Assembly (NCBI RefSeq): GCF_014204975.1
Contig: NZ_JACHMM010000001.1
Coordinates: 2,418,001 to 2,482,000 of the forward strand
Source: Jiangella mangrovi
Lineage (GTDB): Bacteria > Actinomycetota > Actinomycetes > Jiangellales > Jiangellaceae
Length of the DNA stretch: 64,000 nucleotides
Direction of reading: 5' to 3'
Positions 8,595 to 16,187 of the stretch are shown here, piece by piece. Each line of letters starts with the position of its first letter. The stretch's first letter is position 1. The notes beneath the pieces are model-generated. The model was not told the DNA's origin and made no database searches. It worked only from the letters and a program-made list of their open reading frames with translations. A program made the translations under genes and the position numbers.

Positions 8595-8625
8595 GCCGGG
8601 GCACCGCCACGAGCGGTGCCCCGGC
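8595..8625 (+). terminator. Hairpin terminator after the HtaA gene
   Basis: A perfect 13-bp stem, GCCGGGGCACCGC (8595-8607) with its complement at 8613-8625, has a 5-nt loop and begins 10 nt after the stop codon. There is no T tract, as usual in high-GC actinomycetes. Confidence 0.8.
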
Positions 8626-8648
8626 ACTCTCGACCCGGGGGGCACCAC

Positions 8649-9632
8649 GTGAGGATCCTGCGCTCCATGACCGTGCTGACGGCGGCGGCGACGGCGGCAG
8701 CCGCGGCCCTCGTCCTGGCCGGCGCGGCCGCGGCCACCGCCGACACCACCGTGACGTGGGGCGTCAAGCCCGCCGACAACGGGCACGGGAGCGGCCGGCC
8801 GAACTACGCCTACGCCGTCGAGCCGGGCGGCAGCCTGAGCGACGCGCTCGTCGTCACCAACCACGACGAGGGCGAGCTGGCGCTGCGCGTCTACGCCGCC
8901 GACGGATTCACGACCAGCTCCGGCCAGCTGGACCTGCGCCCCGCCGGCGAGGAGCCGGTCGGCGTCGGCGCCTGGGTGGCCGTCGACGCCGGCGAGTTGC
9001 TGCTGCTCGGCCCGGGCGAGACGGCGGAGGTCCCGTTCACGCTGACCGTGCCGGACGACGCGACGCCCGGCGACCACACCGGCGGCATCGTCGCGTCGCT
9101 GCTCGGCGAGACGAACGCCGACGGCATCACCGTCGAACGCCGCCTGGGGTCACGCATCCACGTCCGCGTCGGCGGCGAGCTGACGCCGTCGCTAGCGGTC
9201 CAGGACCTGCGCGTCGACTACGACGGCAGCGCCGACCCGTTCGCCACGGGCACGGCCACCGTCAGCTACACCGTCGCCAACACCGGGAACGCCCGGATGA
9301 CCGCCGGCCAGACGGTGCGCGTGGCCGGCCCGTTCGGGCTGCTCGGGACCGGTGCCGAAGCGCCCGACCTGCCGGAGCTGCTTCCCGGCGCGACGCACGA
9401 GGTCAGCGTGGTCGTCGACGGCATGCGGCCACTGGTGCGCGCGACCGCGACCGTCACACTGACGCCCCGCGTCGCGGGCGACGACGCCACCGAACTCCCG
9501 CCGGTCGAGCGCAGCTCCGGCGGCTGGGCGGTCCCGTGGTCCGTGCTCGTCGTGCTGGCCCTGGCGGTGGCGCTGCTGGTCAGGCGGCGGTTCCGCCGCC
9601 CGCGTGCCGTCGTCGCCGTCGCGCCCGCCTGA
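8649..9632 (+). CDS. DUF916-like membrane-anchored surface protein (WxL-partner type)
   Basis: A 327-residue exported protein. It has an N-terminal signal peptide (cleaved near residue 31, ATADTT), then a beta-sandwich domain (VTWGVKPADN, YAVEPGGSLSDALVVTNHDE, VPFTLTVPDDATPGDHTGG), the pattern of the DUF916/WxL peptidoglycan-binding family. A second immunoglobulin-like domain follows, then one membrane helix (WAVPWSVLVVLALAVALL) and a basic tail. GTG 8649 follows a GGGGGG ribosome site. The family usually bridges WxL proteins to peptidoglycan, which fits its neighbour. It may be transcribed separately because of the terminator between them. Confidence 0.75.
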   Translation: MRILRSMTVLTAAATAAAAALVLAGAAAATADTTVTWGVKPADNGHGSGRPNYAYAVEPGGSLSDALVVTNHDEGELALRVYAADGFTTSSGQLDLRPAGEEPVGVGAWVAVDAGELLLLGPGETAEVPFTLTVPDDATPGDHTGGIVASLLGETNADGITVERRLGSRIHVRVGGELTPSLAVQDLRVDYDGSADPFATGTATVSYTVANTGNARMTAGQTVRVAGPFGLLGTGAEAPDLPELLPGATHEVSVVVDGMRPLVRATATVTLTPRVAGDDATELPPVERSSGGWAVPWSVLVVLALAVALLVRRRFRRPRAVVAVAPA

Positions 9633-10430
9633 TCACGGCGGCGAGTGGTCGGTGAGGTCGGCAGCGAACGTCACGCCGCCGGAGCCGACCAGTTCGACCC
9701 GGTCGATCTGGTAGATGTCCGCGTCGACGGTCGCGCCGGCCCCGCAGCCGGAGTCGCCGGCCTCGCAGTCGGCGATCGGCTCGGACCCGTCCTCGGTGGT
9801 GACGACGATCTGGTACTCGCCCGGCTCGACGGTGTCGTCGAGCACGGTGAACACCCAGGACGGCTTGCCCTGGTAGAGGAACACGTGGCCGACCTGCGTG
9901 CCGCCGTCGTCGACGATGGGCGCGGCATGGAAGTAGCGGCCGTTCGCGACGTCGAGCGTCTCGCGGTAGCTGGCGGCGAGGTCGCGCTCCTCGGACGTCG
10001 TCTGCCAGACGACCCCGGCGCCGACCAGCCCGGCGACGGCGGCGGCCGCGGCGTAGGGCAGCACCCGTCGCCAGCGCCGCGGCCGCAGCGGGGTCACGAC
10101 GGCGTCCGGCTCGCTCTCCGCGGGGGGTGCGGACCCGGGCGCGGACTCAGGCGCGGGCGGGGGCGGCGGTGCCGGAACCGCGGGCGACCCGGAGGTGAGT
10201 GCGGCGATGCGGGCCAGGACCGCGCCCTCGAACCCGGCCGGCGGGTCGTGCTCCGGCGCGACCAGCAGGACCTCGTCGGCGACGCGGGTCAGCTCTTCGA
10301 GCTCGCGGCGGCAGTCGGGGCAGTCGGCCAGGTGGGCCAGCACGCGCGCGCGATCCGGGCCGCTGGCGGCACCAGTAGCCACCTCGGCCAGAGCGTCGGC
10401 GACGTCGCCGCACCTCGTCGGATCAACCAT
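9633..10430 (-). CDS. Zinc-finger anti-sigma factor, membrane anchored
   Basis: A 265-residue single-pass membrane protein. The cytosolic N-terminus holds HLADCPDCRREL (residues about 32-43), the HxxxCxxC anti-sigma zinc-binding motif that grips ECF sigma factors. A proline/alanine-rich linker follows, then one membrane helix near residues 124-145 and an extracellular domain of about 115 residues with a CEAGDSGC pair that could form a disulfide. It overlaps the end of the sigma gene by 8 bases. The outer domain probably senses an envelope signal; the signal is unknown. Convergent with the DUF916-like gene, with no gap. Confidence 0.88.
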   Translation of the reverse strand: MVDPTRCGDVADALAEVATGAASGPDRARVLAHLADCPDCRRELEELTRVADEVLLVAPEHDPPAGFEGAVLARIAALTSGSPAVPAPPPPPAPESAPGSAPPAESEPDAVVTPLRPRRWRRVLPYAAAAAVAGLVGAGVVWQTTSEERDLAASYRETLDVANGRYFHAAPIVDDGGTQVGHVFLYQGKPSWVFTVLDDTVEPGEYQIVVTTEDGSEPIADCEAGDSGCGAGATVDADIYQIDRVELVGSGGVTFAADLTDHSPP

Positions 10431-10956
10431 GACTCACCTCGAGCATCGCACGCAGCCGGGACAGTCCGGTCCGGATGCGCGTCTTGGCCGTCCCGAGCGG
10501 GATCTGCTGCTGCTCGCTGATCTCCCGCGCGGTCAAGCCGAAATGTACTGACAGCAGGACGGCCATCGCCTGCTCGCGGGGCAGCGCCCGCAGTGCGGTG
10601 GTGATGCGTTCGCTGTCGGCGACCCGGTCGCTGTCGTTGGTCGGGGAGATCAGCATCTCCGCGACGACGGCCGGCTCGACGGCGAGCTCCCGCCGGACCC
10701 GCAGGACGTCGATGGCGACGTTGCGGGTGATGGTCAGCAGCCACGTCGACGCCTGCGCCTTGCGGGCGTCGTAGTTGCCGGCGTGCCGCCAGGCCCGGAC
10801 GAACGCTTCCTGTGCCACCTCCTCGGCGATCGCGGGCACGCCCACGACCGACAGTGCCAGCCCGTAGACGCGTCCCTGGTGGCGGCGGACGAACGCGGCC
10901 ATCGCGTCCGCGTCACCGGCGGCCATACCGGCGAGCAGCGCCTCGTCCGACACCCT
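10423..10956 (-). CDS. ECF RNA polymerase sigma factor
   Basis: A sigma-70 family ECF factor of 177 residues if started at GTG 10956. Region 2 (AAFVRRHQGRVYGLALSVVG, then AEEVAQEAFVRAWRHAGNY) recognises the -10 element; region 4 (LPREQAMAVLLSVHFGLTAR, then PLGTAKTRIRTGLSRLR) recognises -35. GTG 10956 has GAGGG 7 nt upstream. An in-frame ATG at 11010 overlaps the stop of the upstream small gene (TGATG) and remains possible; it adds 18 residues with no family match. Partnered with the overlapping anti-sigma gene. Confidence 0.9.
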   Translation of the reverse strand, partial: RVSDEALLAGMAAGDADAMAAFVRRHQGRVYGLALSVVGVPAIAEEVAQEAFVRAWRHAGNYDARKAQASTWLLTITRNVAIDVLRVRRELAVEPAVVAEMLISPTNDSDRVADSERITTALRALPREQAMAVLLSVHFGLTAREISEQQQIPLGTAKTRIRTGLSRLRAMLEVSHG

Positions 10957-11009
10957 CACACCCTCATATACGCGCGCGGACGGCGAATCGATTGGATCCG
11001 AAGGTGGCA

Positions 11010-11291
11010 TCAGTCACGTCGGGCACCCGCGGCCGCCTCGGTGTCGACGACGATGGGGCGCCGCCAGGTCCACAGGGCGAAGAGGACGGCGGCCACGAGC
11101 AGGCCGATACCGGTCCAGAGGTTGATGTTCATGCCGTCGGTCTTCTGCAGGTCGGCGTCGCTGGTGCCGAAGAGGCCCATGCCGGTGAGGATGAGTCCGA
11201 AGACGCCGAAGAGCGTGGCGATGACGAGGCGGATGTCGAAGGCCCCGGCCCGGTGCGCCCGGGCGCCCTGCCCACTGCCGCTGATGCTCAT
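11010..11291 (-). CDS. Small two-helix membrane protein
   Basis: A 93-residue protein with two hydrophobic segments (IRLVIATLFGVFGLILTGMG and LWTGIGLLVAAVLFALWTW) and short polar ends. ATG 11291 follows GGGAGG with a 6-nt gap. It lies 14 nt after the sodium:solute symporter stop and so is probably co-transcribed; small accessory membrane proteins next to SSS transporters are common. Possibly an accessory subunit of that symporter. Function not known. Confidence 0.72.
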   Translation of the reverse strand: MSISGSGQGARAHRAGAFDIRLVIATLFGVFGLILTGMGLFGTSDADLQKTDGMNINLWTGIGLLVAAVLFALWTWRRPIVVDTEAAAGARRD

Positions 11292-11305
11292 GTGCACGCC
11301 TCCCG

Positions 11306-12991
11306 TCAGAAGAAGATGATATTGAGGGCGATGATGAGGACGAGCGCGATGCCCGCCATCAGCCCCGGCCGCTGGTACCAGGCCTCGTCCCGATCGCGCG
11401 GATCCTGCAGGTCCTCCTTCGGTGTCAGCCCGTACACCAGGCCGACCAGCTCGGCGGCCGGCTTGGGCGCCGTCCGCACACTCACCAGCACGCTGACGAC
11501 GATGTCGACGACGAACGCGGCCCCGGCGGCGAGGAACGCCGACCCCTGACCGGGCAGGTCGAGCACCCCGGTCTCGGAGAGCACGAACACCGTCACGGCC
11601 GACAGCGTTCCCGCCACGAGGCCGATCCAACCGGCCGCGGCCGTCATCCGCTTCCAGAACATACCCAGGATGAACGTCGCGAACAGCGGTGCGTTGAAGA
11701 ACGAGAACAGCTGCTGCAGATAGTCCATGAGGTTCGAGTAGCCCGACGCGATGAACGCCGTCCCGATCGCGGCCACCGTCGCGACCACGGTGATGGTGCG
11801 CCCGACCCGCAGGTAGTAGCCGTCCTCGCGGTCCTTGACGACGTAGCGCTGCCATATGTCGTAGCTGAACACGGTGTTGAACGAGCTGATGTTCGCCGCC
11901 ATGCCGGCCATGAACGACGCCAGCAGGCCGGCGATCGCGAGGCCCAGCAGGCCGTTGGGCAGCAGGTCGCGCATCAGCAGCAAGATGGCGTCGTTGTAGT
12001 CGACGCCGGTCTCGGCGGACTGCGTCTCCTTGAACTCGGCCAGCTCCGGCACGATGACCGCGGCGATCATGCCCGGGATCACCACGAGGAACGGGATGAA
12101 CATCTTCGGGAAGGCGCCGATGATCGGCGTGCGCCGGGCCGCCGACATGCTCTTCGAGGCCATGGCCCGCTGCACCTCGACGAAGTTCGTCGTCCAGTAG
12201 CCGAACGAGAGCACGAATCCGAGGCCGAACACGATGCCGACGACCGACAGGATGCTGGAGTCGAAGCCGGCCAGCTCGTTGCCCGGCCAGAGACTCATCT
12301 GCTCGGTCGAGCCGGTCGAGTCGCGCACGCCCTGCGTCAGGCCGTCCCAGCCGCCGACGCGGTCCAGTGCCACCACCGTCAGCGGGAACAGCGCGGCGAC
12401 GATGACGAAGAACTGCAGCACCTCGTTGTAGATGGCCGCCGACAGCCCGCCCAGCGTGATGTAGCTGAGCACGATGATCGCGGCGACGACGATGGCCACC
12501 TCGCGCGGCCAGCCCAGCAGCGCGTTGACCAGCGTCGCGAGCAGGAACAGGTTGACGCCGGCGATGAGCACCTGCGCCAGCGCGAAGCTGATCGCGTTGA
12601 CCAGGTGGGCAGTCGGGCCGAACCGGCGCAGCATGAACTCCGGCACACTGCGCACCTTGGAGCCGTAGTAGAACGGCATCATCACGATGCCGAGGAACAG
12701 CATCGCGGGCACGGCGCCGATCCAGAAGTAGTGCATCGTCGGCATGCCGTACTGCGCGCCGTTGGCCGACATGCCGACGATCTCGATGGCACCGAGGTTC
12801 GCGGAGATGAACGCCAGCCCGGTCACCCACGCCGGCAGCGATCGCCCGGACAGGAAGAAGTCGAGGCTGTCGGACACCGCATAGCGCGCCATCAGCCCGA
12901 TGCCCAGGACGAACACGAAGTAGATGGCGATGAGCGAGTAGTCCCAGAAGCCCGCGTCCAGCCGCAGGCTCGCCTCGGCCACCAAGGTCAT
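11306..12991 (-). CDS. Sodium:solute symporter family transporter (SGLT-like)
   Basis: A 561-residue integral membrane protein of the SSS family with 13-14 hydrophobic helices. Typical segments are visible: DFFLSGRSLPAWVTGLAFIS, the SSS motif region around GWPREVAIVVAAIIVLSYIT followed by LGGLSAAIYNEVLQF, and YWTTNFVEVQRAMASKSMSA. It would import a solute with Na+. The residue pattern is closer to vSGLT-like sugar transporters than to proline or pantothenate carriers, but the substrate cannot be fixed. It heads a likely operon with the small membrane protein and perhaps the sigma factor. A 17-bp palindrome lies 50 bp upstream. Confidence 0.88.
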   Translation of the reverse strand: MTLVAEASLRLDAGFWDYSLIAIYFVFVLGIGLMARYAVSDSLDFFLSGRSLPAWVTGLAFISANLGAIEIVGMSANGAQYGMPTMHYFWIGAVPAMLFLGIVMMPFYYGSKVRSVPEFMLRRFGPTAHLVNAISFALAQVLIAGVNLFLLATLVNALLGWPREVAIVVAAIIVLSYITLGGLSAAIYNEVLQFFVIVAALFPLTVVALDRVGGWDGLTQGVRDSTGSTEQMSLWPGNELAGFDSSILSVVGIVFGLGFVLSFGYWTTNFVEVQRAMASKSMSAARRTPIIGAFPKMFIPFLVVIPGMIAAVIVPELAEFKETQSAETGVDYNDAILLLMRDLLPNGLLGLAIAGLLASFMAGMAANISSFNTVFSYDIWQRYVVKDREDGYYLRVGRTITVVATVAAIGTAFIASGYSNLMDYLQQLFSFFNAPLFATFILGMFWKRMTAAAGWIGLVAGTLSAVTVFVLSETGVLDLPGQGSAFLAAGAAFVVDIVVSVLVSVRTAPKPAAELVGLVYGLTPKEDLQDPRDRDEAWYQRPGLMAGIALVLIIALNIIFF

Positions 12992-13040
12992 CGGTACCTC
13001 CCGTTGCCGGAATCCCCGGTGACCTTACCCGCGAGTACGA

Positions 13041-13057
13041 GTCACACTCCGTGTGAC
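13041..13057. promoter_or_regulatory. Palindromic operator upstream of the symporter
   Basis: GTCACAC-TCC-GTGTGAC is a perfect 7-bp inverted repeat, 50 bp before the symporter ATG and 23 bp past the end of the serine hydrolase gene. Its symmetry suggests a dimeric regulator; GntR and Crp/FNR sites can look alike. No regulator gene adjoins it. Confidence 0.55.
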
Positions 13058-13080
13058 GAACAGGGCGTTTCCGGACGGCG

Positions 13081-14436
13081 TCAGTGCCAGCCGGCGTGGT
13101 CGACGCCGCCGGGAACGTCCGCCGACGGGTCGTACGGCGTCCGCGTGAAGACGAACGACGCGAGGTCGAGGTGGCTGACGGCGCCGTCGGCCCGCCGGAC
13201 GACGCGCAGCGGCTCGCCCGCGTAGTAGCCGTCGAGACCGACCCAGCCGCCCTCGCCGTCGGGCCGGAACCGCGACGCCCTGCCGGCGCCGTCGGCCGGG
13301 CCGAGCCGCAACCAGCCGCCGTCCATGGCCCGCAGCACGAACGTCGTCGAGCCCCAGTACCAGTGGCCGACCAGCGCGAGCACCTCGGGCGACACGGTGC
13401 CGGACTGCCAGACCGCCGGCGGGAGGGGTTCGGCGGCGACGAACGCGTCGAGCAACCCTGCGGCGAACCCGCGGCTCAGCCCGGACGTGGCGTTGGTGGC
13501 GAGGACGACGCCGTCGCCGGTCTCGACGTCGACCCTGACCTCGGCGAGGAAGCCCGGCATCGAGCCGCCGTGGCCGGTGAAGCGGCGGCCGCCGTCGTTC
13601 CACAGCTGGACACCGAGCCCGTGCGCGCCGGTCCACGGCGCCCCGGGCACGTCGACGACGACCAGCGGCTTGCACATTTCGGCCAGCGACGCGGCCGAGA
13701 GCAGCCCGGCGGTGTCGCCGCCGAGGAAAGCGGCCCACCGGCCGAGGTCGCGCACCGTCGACCAGAGCTGGCCGGCCGGGGCCATGGCGCCGCCGTCGTG
13801 CTCGGGCTCGCGCAGGACGAGGTCGGCGAACGGGTGGACGGCCAGGCCGTGCGCGTGCGGCGCGACCGGGCGCTTCGTGGTGCGGTCCATGCCCAGCGGC
13901 TCGAGCAGCTCCTCGGCGACGACGTTCGACCACGCGGTGCCGCGCAGCCGGCCGACCAGCTCGCCGAGCACGCCGAACCCGACGTTGGAGTAGTGGAACA
14001 GCCGCCCGGCCGGGTGCCGCCGGCCCAGCTGCGACGACAGCGAGCGCCACGGCCCGCCCTCGGTGCGCTCCCACCACGGGCCGTCGGTCTCGGCCTGCAG
14101 CCCGGCGCCGTGCGACAGCAGCTGAGCGATGGTGGCGTCGCCGATGCTGGTGTCGGGCAGGTGCTTCTCGAGCGGGTCGCCGAGGTCGAGCGCGCCCTCG
14201 TCGCGCAGCCGCATGACCGCGACGGCCACGAACGTCTTCGTGATCGAGCCCATGCGGTACTGCGTGTGCTCGTCGGCCGCGCGGCCCGTGGCCCGGCCGT
14301 CGAGGGTGCCGCGGGCGGCGAACCACACGAGCGTGCCGTTGCGCACGACGCCGGCGGCGAGCGACGGGAGCCGGCTGCCGGCCTGCTCCTCGGCGACTCT
14401 GCGGGTGAGGGCGTTGGCGGTGGAGGGCTGGATCAC
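13081..14436 (-). CDS. Serine hydrolase, beta-lactamase/CubicO family
   Basis: A 451-residue enzyme of the class C beta-lactamase-like family. The catalytic SxxK is SITK in YRMGSITKTFVAVAVMRL; the second motif is YSN in FHYSNVGFGVLG; FTGHGGSMPG supplies the HxG-type third motif. The C-terminal third is an extra beta-barrel-like domain, common in CubicO esterases and peptidases. There is no signal peptide, so it is probably cytosolic. GTG 14436 lies 7 nt after TAGGCT, a leaderless layout. Candidate activities are esterase or D-aminopeptidase; which one is not visible. Confidence 0.85.
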   Translation of the reverse strand: MIQPSTANALTRRVAEEQAGSRLPSLAAGVVRNGTLVWFAARGTLDGRATGRAADEHTQYRMGSITKTFVAVAVMRLRDEGALDLGDPLEKHLPDTSIGDATIAQLLSHGAGLQAETDGPWWERTEGGPWRSLSSQLGRRHPAGRLFHYSNVGFGVLGELVGRLRGTAWSNVVAEELLEPLGMDRTTKRPVAPHAHGLAVHPFADLVLREPEHDGGAMAPAGQLWSTVRDLGRWAAFLGGDTAGLLSAASLAEMCKPLVVVDVPGAPWTGAHGLGVQLWNDGGRRFTGHGGSMPGFLAEVRVDVETGDGVVLATNATSGLSRGFAAGLLDAFVAAEPLPPAVWQSGTVSPEVLALVGHWYWGSTTFVLRAMDGGWLRLGPADGAGRASRFRPDGEGGWVGLDGYYAGEPLRVVRRADGAVSHLDLASFVFTRTPYDPSADVPGGVDHAGWH

Positions 14437-14446
14437 GCGCCCGAGC

Positions 14447-14746
14447 CTAGGACACCCCCTGACCCCCGGCTCGAGGGGCCAGGATGACGACCGCGGTCTC
14501 GGCCGGGCGCCGGGCGGCGAAGGCGTCGAGGTCCTTGTCGATGGTCTGCCACAGCGCCCACAGCCGGTCGCGCTCGGCGCCCTCGGCGGCGCGGGCGCGG
14601 ACCGGCAGGGTCCGGCCGGCCAGCTCGGCCGTCGCGTCGGGGTGCGCCTGCAGGTTGAGCCACCAGGCCGGCTCCGCGCGGTGGACCGTCCACGCGGTGC
14701 GGACGAACCAGCGCGGCGGGACGCGCGGGGGCTTCTCGGCGGGCAT
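14447..14746 (-). pseudogene. Internally deleted DUF385/F420-dependent nitroreductase-like gene
   Basis: The 99-residue frame joins an N-terminal PPRWFVRTAWTVHRA directly to EPAWWLNLQAHPDATAELAG and a C-terminal ALWQTIDKDLDAFAARRP followed by TAVVILAPR. In full-length deazaflavin-dependent relatives these two pieces are separated by roughly 45-55 residues that include the GRRSG-type cofactor-binding loop; those residues are absent. The junction is in frame. No ribosome site is visible before the ATG. It lies 4 nt after rhaB. I read it as a decaying gene; a short functional variant cannot be excluded. The size of the missing part is from memory of the family. Confidence 0.62.
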
Positions 14747-14750
14747 CGGG

Positions 14751-16187
14751 TCACAGGCCAGCGGGTTCGTAGCGCCTGGTGACCTGCGTGGATCGCAGCA
14801 ATGCGCGCAATGTCCAGAGGTCGCCGTCGAGGGCGCCGTGGGCGCGGGCCTGGACGAGGACGTTGCCCAGCGCGGTCGCCTCGACCGGGCCGGCCAGCAC
14901 CGGCAGGCCGCAGGCGTCCGCCGTCAGCCGGCACAGCAGCTCGTTGCGGGCGCCGCCGCCGACGAGGTGGACGACGTCGACGGTGCGACCGGACAGCTCG
15001 GACGCCTCGCGGACGGTGCGGGCGTAGGCCGCGGCGAGGCTGTCGAGGATGCAGCGGACGAGTTCGGGTCGCGTCGCCGGTGCCCGCGCGCCCGCCCGTG
15101 CGAGGACCGCGGCGATGCGGGCCGGCATGTCGCCGGGCGGCAGGAAGACCGGGTCGTCGGGGTCGAAGACGGGGCCGCCGGCAGGGACGTCGGCGGCAGC
15201 GTTCAGCAGGGCCGGCAGGTCGGCCGGCGGCCCGGTGCGGTTCCAGGTGGCGATCGACTCGCTGAGCAGCCAGAGCCCCATGACGTTGCGCAGGTAGCGC
15301 ACGGTGCCGTCGACGCCGCCCTCGTTGGTGAAGTTGGCGGCCCGGCCGGCCTCGGTCAGCACGGGTGCGTCCAGTTCGACGCCGACCAGCGACCAGGTGC
15401 CGCAGGAGACGTAGGCGAAGTTCGGGTCGGCAGCCGGCACTCCCACGACCGCGGACGCGGTGTCGTGGGACCCGACGGCGGTGACGACGGTGTCAGCGGC
15501 CAGTCCGGTGTCCTCGCGCACCTCGGGGAGCAGCGGGCCGACGACGTCACCGGGGCGGCGCAGCGGGCCGAACAGCGCGGGCGGCAGCCCGAGCCGGGCG
15601 AACACCGTCGTCGCCCAGTCGCCGGAGCGGACGTCGAGCAGCCCGGTGGTCGAGGCGTTGGTGAGCTCGGTGCCCAGCACGCCGGTCAGCCAGGACGTCA
15701 GCAGGTCCGGCACCAGCAGCGCGTGCGCGGCGGCGTCGAGTCGCCCGGCGCGCTCGGTGGCCAGCTGGTAGATCGTCGTGAACGGCAGGAACTGCAGGCC
15801 GTTCACCTGGTACAGCTCGCGCTCGCCGACCCGCGCGTGCACCGCCTCCGCCACGCCGGACGTGCGGGTGTCGCGGTAGTGGAACGGCTGGCCCAGCAGC
15901 GCGCCGTCGCCGTCGAGCAGGCCGTAGTCGATCGCCCACGAGTCGATACCGACGCTGGCCAGCACCTCGCCGTCGGCGCACGCCCGGACGGCGTGGCCGA
16001 GCCCGTCGAGGACGTCGCGGTAGAGCCGCAGCACGTCCCAGTGCAGTCCGTCCGGCAGCCGCACCGGGACGTTGGCGAAGCGGTGCACCTCGGTGAGGTC
16101 GAGCCGGTCGGGGCCCACCCGGGCCAGCATGACCCGTCCGCTCGATGCTCCGAGGTCGACGGCGGCCGCCGTCAGCACGGGGTTCAT
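14751..16187 (-). CDS. rhaB: Rhamnulokinase
   Basis: A 478-residue FGGY-family kinase that phosphorylates L-rhamnulose to rhamnulose 1-phosphate using ATP. The N-terminal AAVDLGASSGRVMLARVG is the phosphate-1 ATP loop; VGIDSWAIDYGLLDGDGALL and PFHYRDTRT are rhamnulokinase hallmarks; VHLVGGGARNELLCRLTADA is the adenosine motif. The start ATG overlaps the aldolase-dehydrogenase stop (ATGA), so the two are coupled. Last catabolic gene of the rhamnose operon. Confidence 0.95.
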   Translation of the reverse strand: MNPVLTAAAVDLGASSGRVMLARVGPDRLDLTEVHRFANVPVRLPDGLHWDVLRLYRDVLDGLGHAVRACADGEVLASVGIDSWAIDYGLLDGDGALLGQPFHYRDTRTSGVAEAVHARVGERELYQVNGLQFLPFTTIYQLATERAGRLDAAAHALLVPDLLTSWLTGVLGTELTNASTTGLLDVRSGDWATTVFARLGLPPALFGPLRRPGDVVGPLLPEVREDTGLAADTVVTAVGSHDTASAVVGVPAADPNFAYVSCGTWSLVGVELDAPVLTEAGRAANFTNEGGVDGTVRYLRNVMGLWLLSESIATWNRTGPPADLPALLNAAADVPAGGPVFDPDDPVFLPPGDMPARIAAVLARAGARAPATRPELVRCILDSLAAAYARTVREASELSGRTVDVVHLVGGGARNELLCRLTADACGLPVLAGPVEATALGNVLVQARAHGALDGDLWTLRALLRSTQVTRRYEPAGL

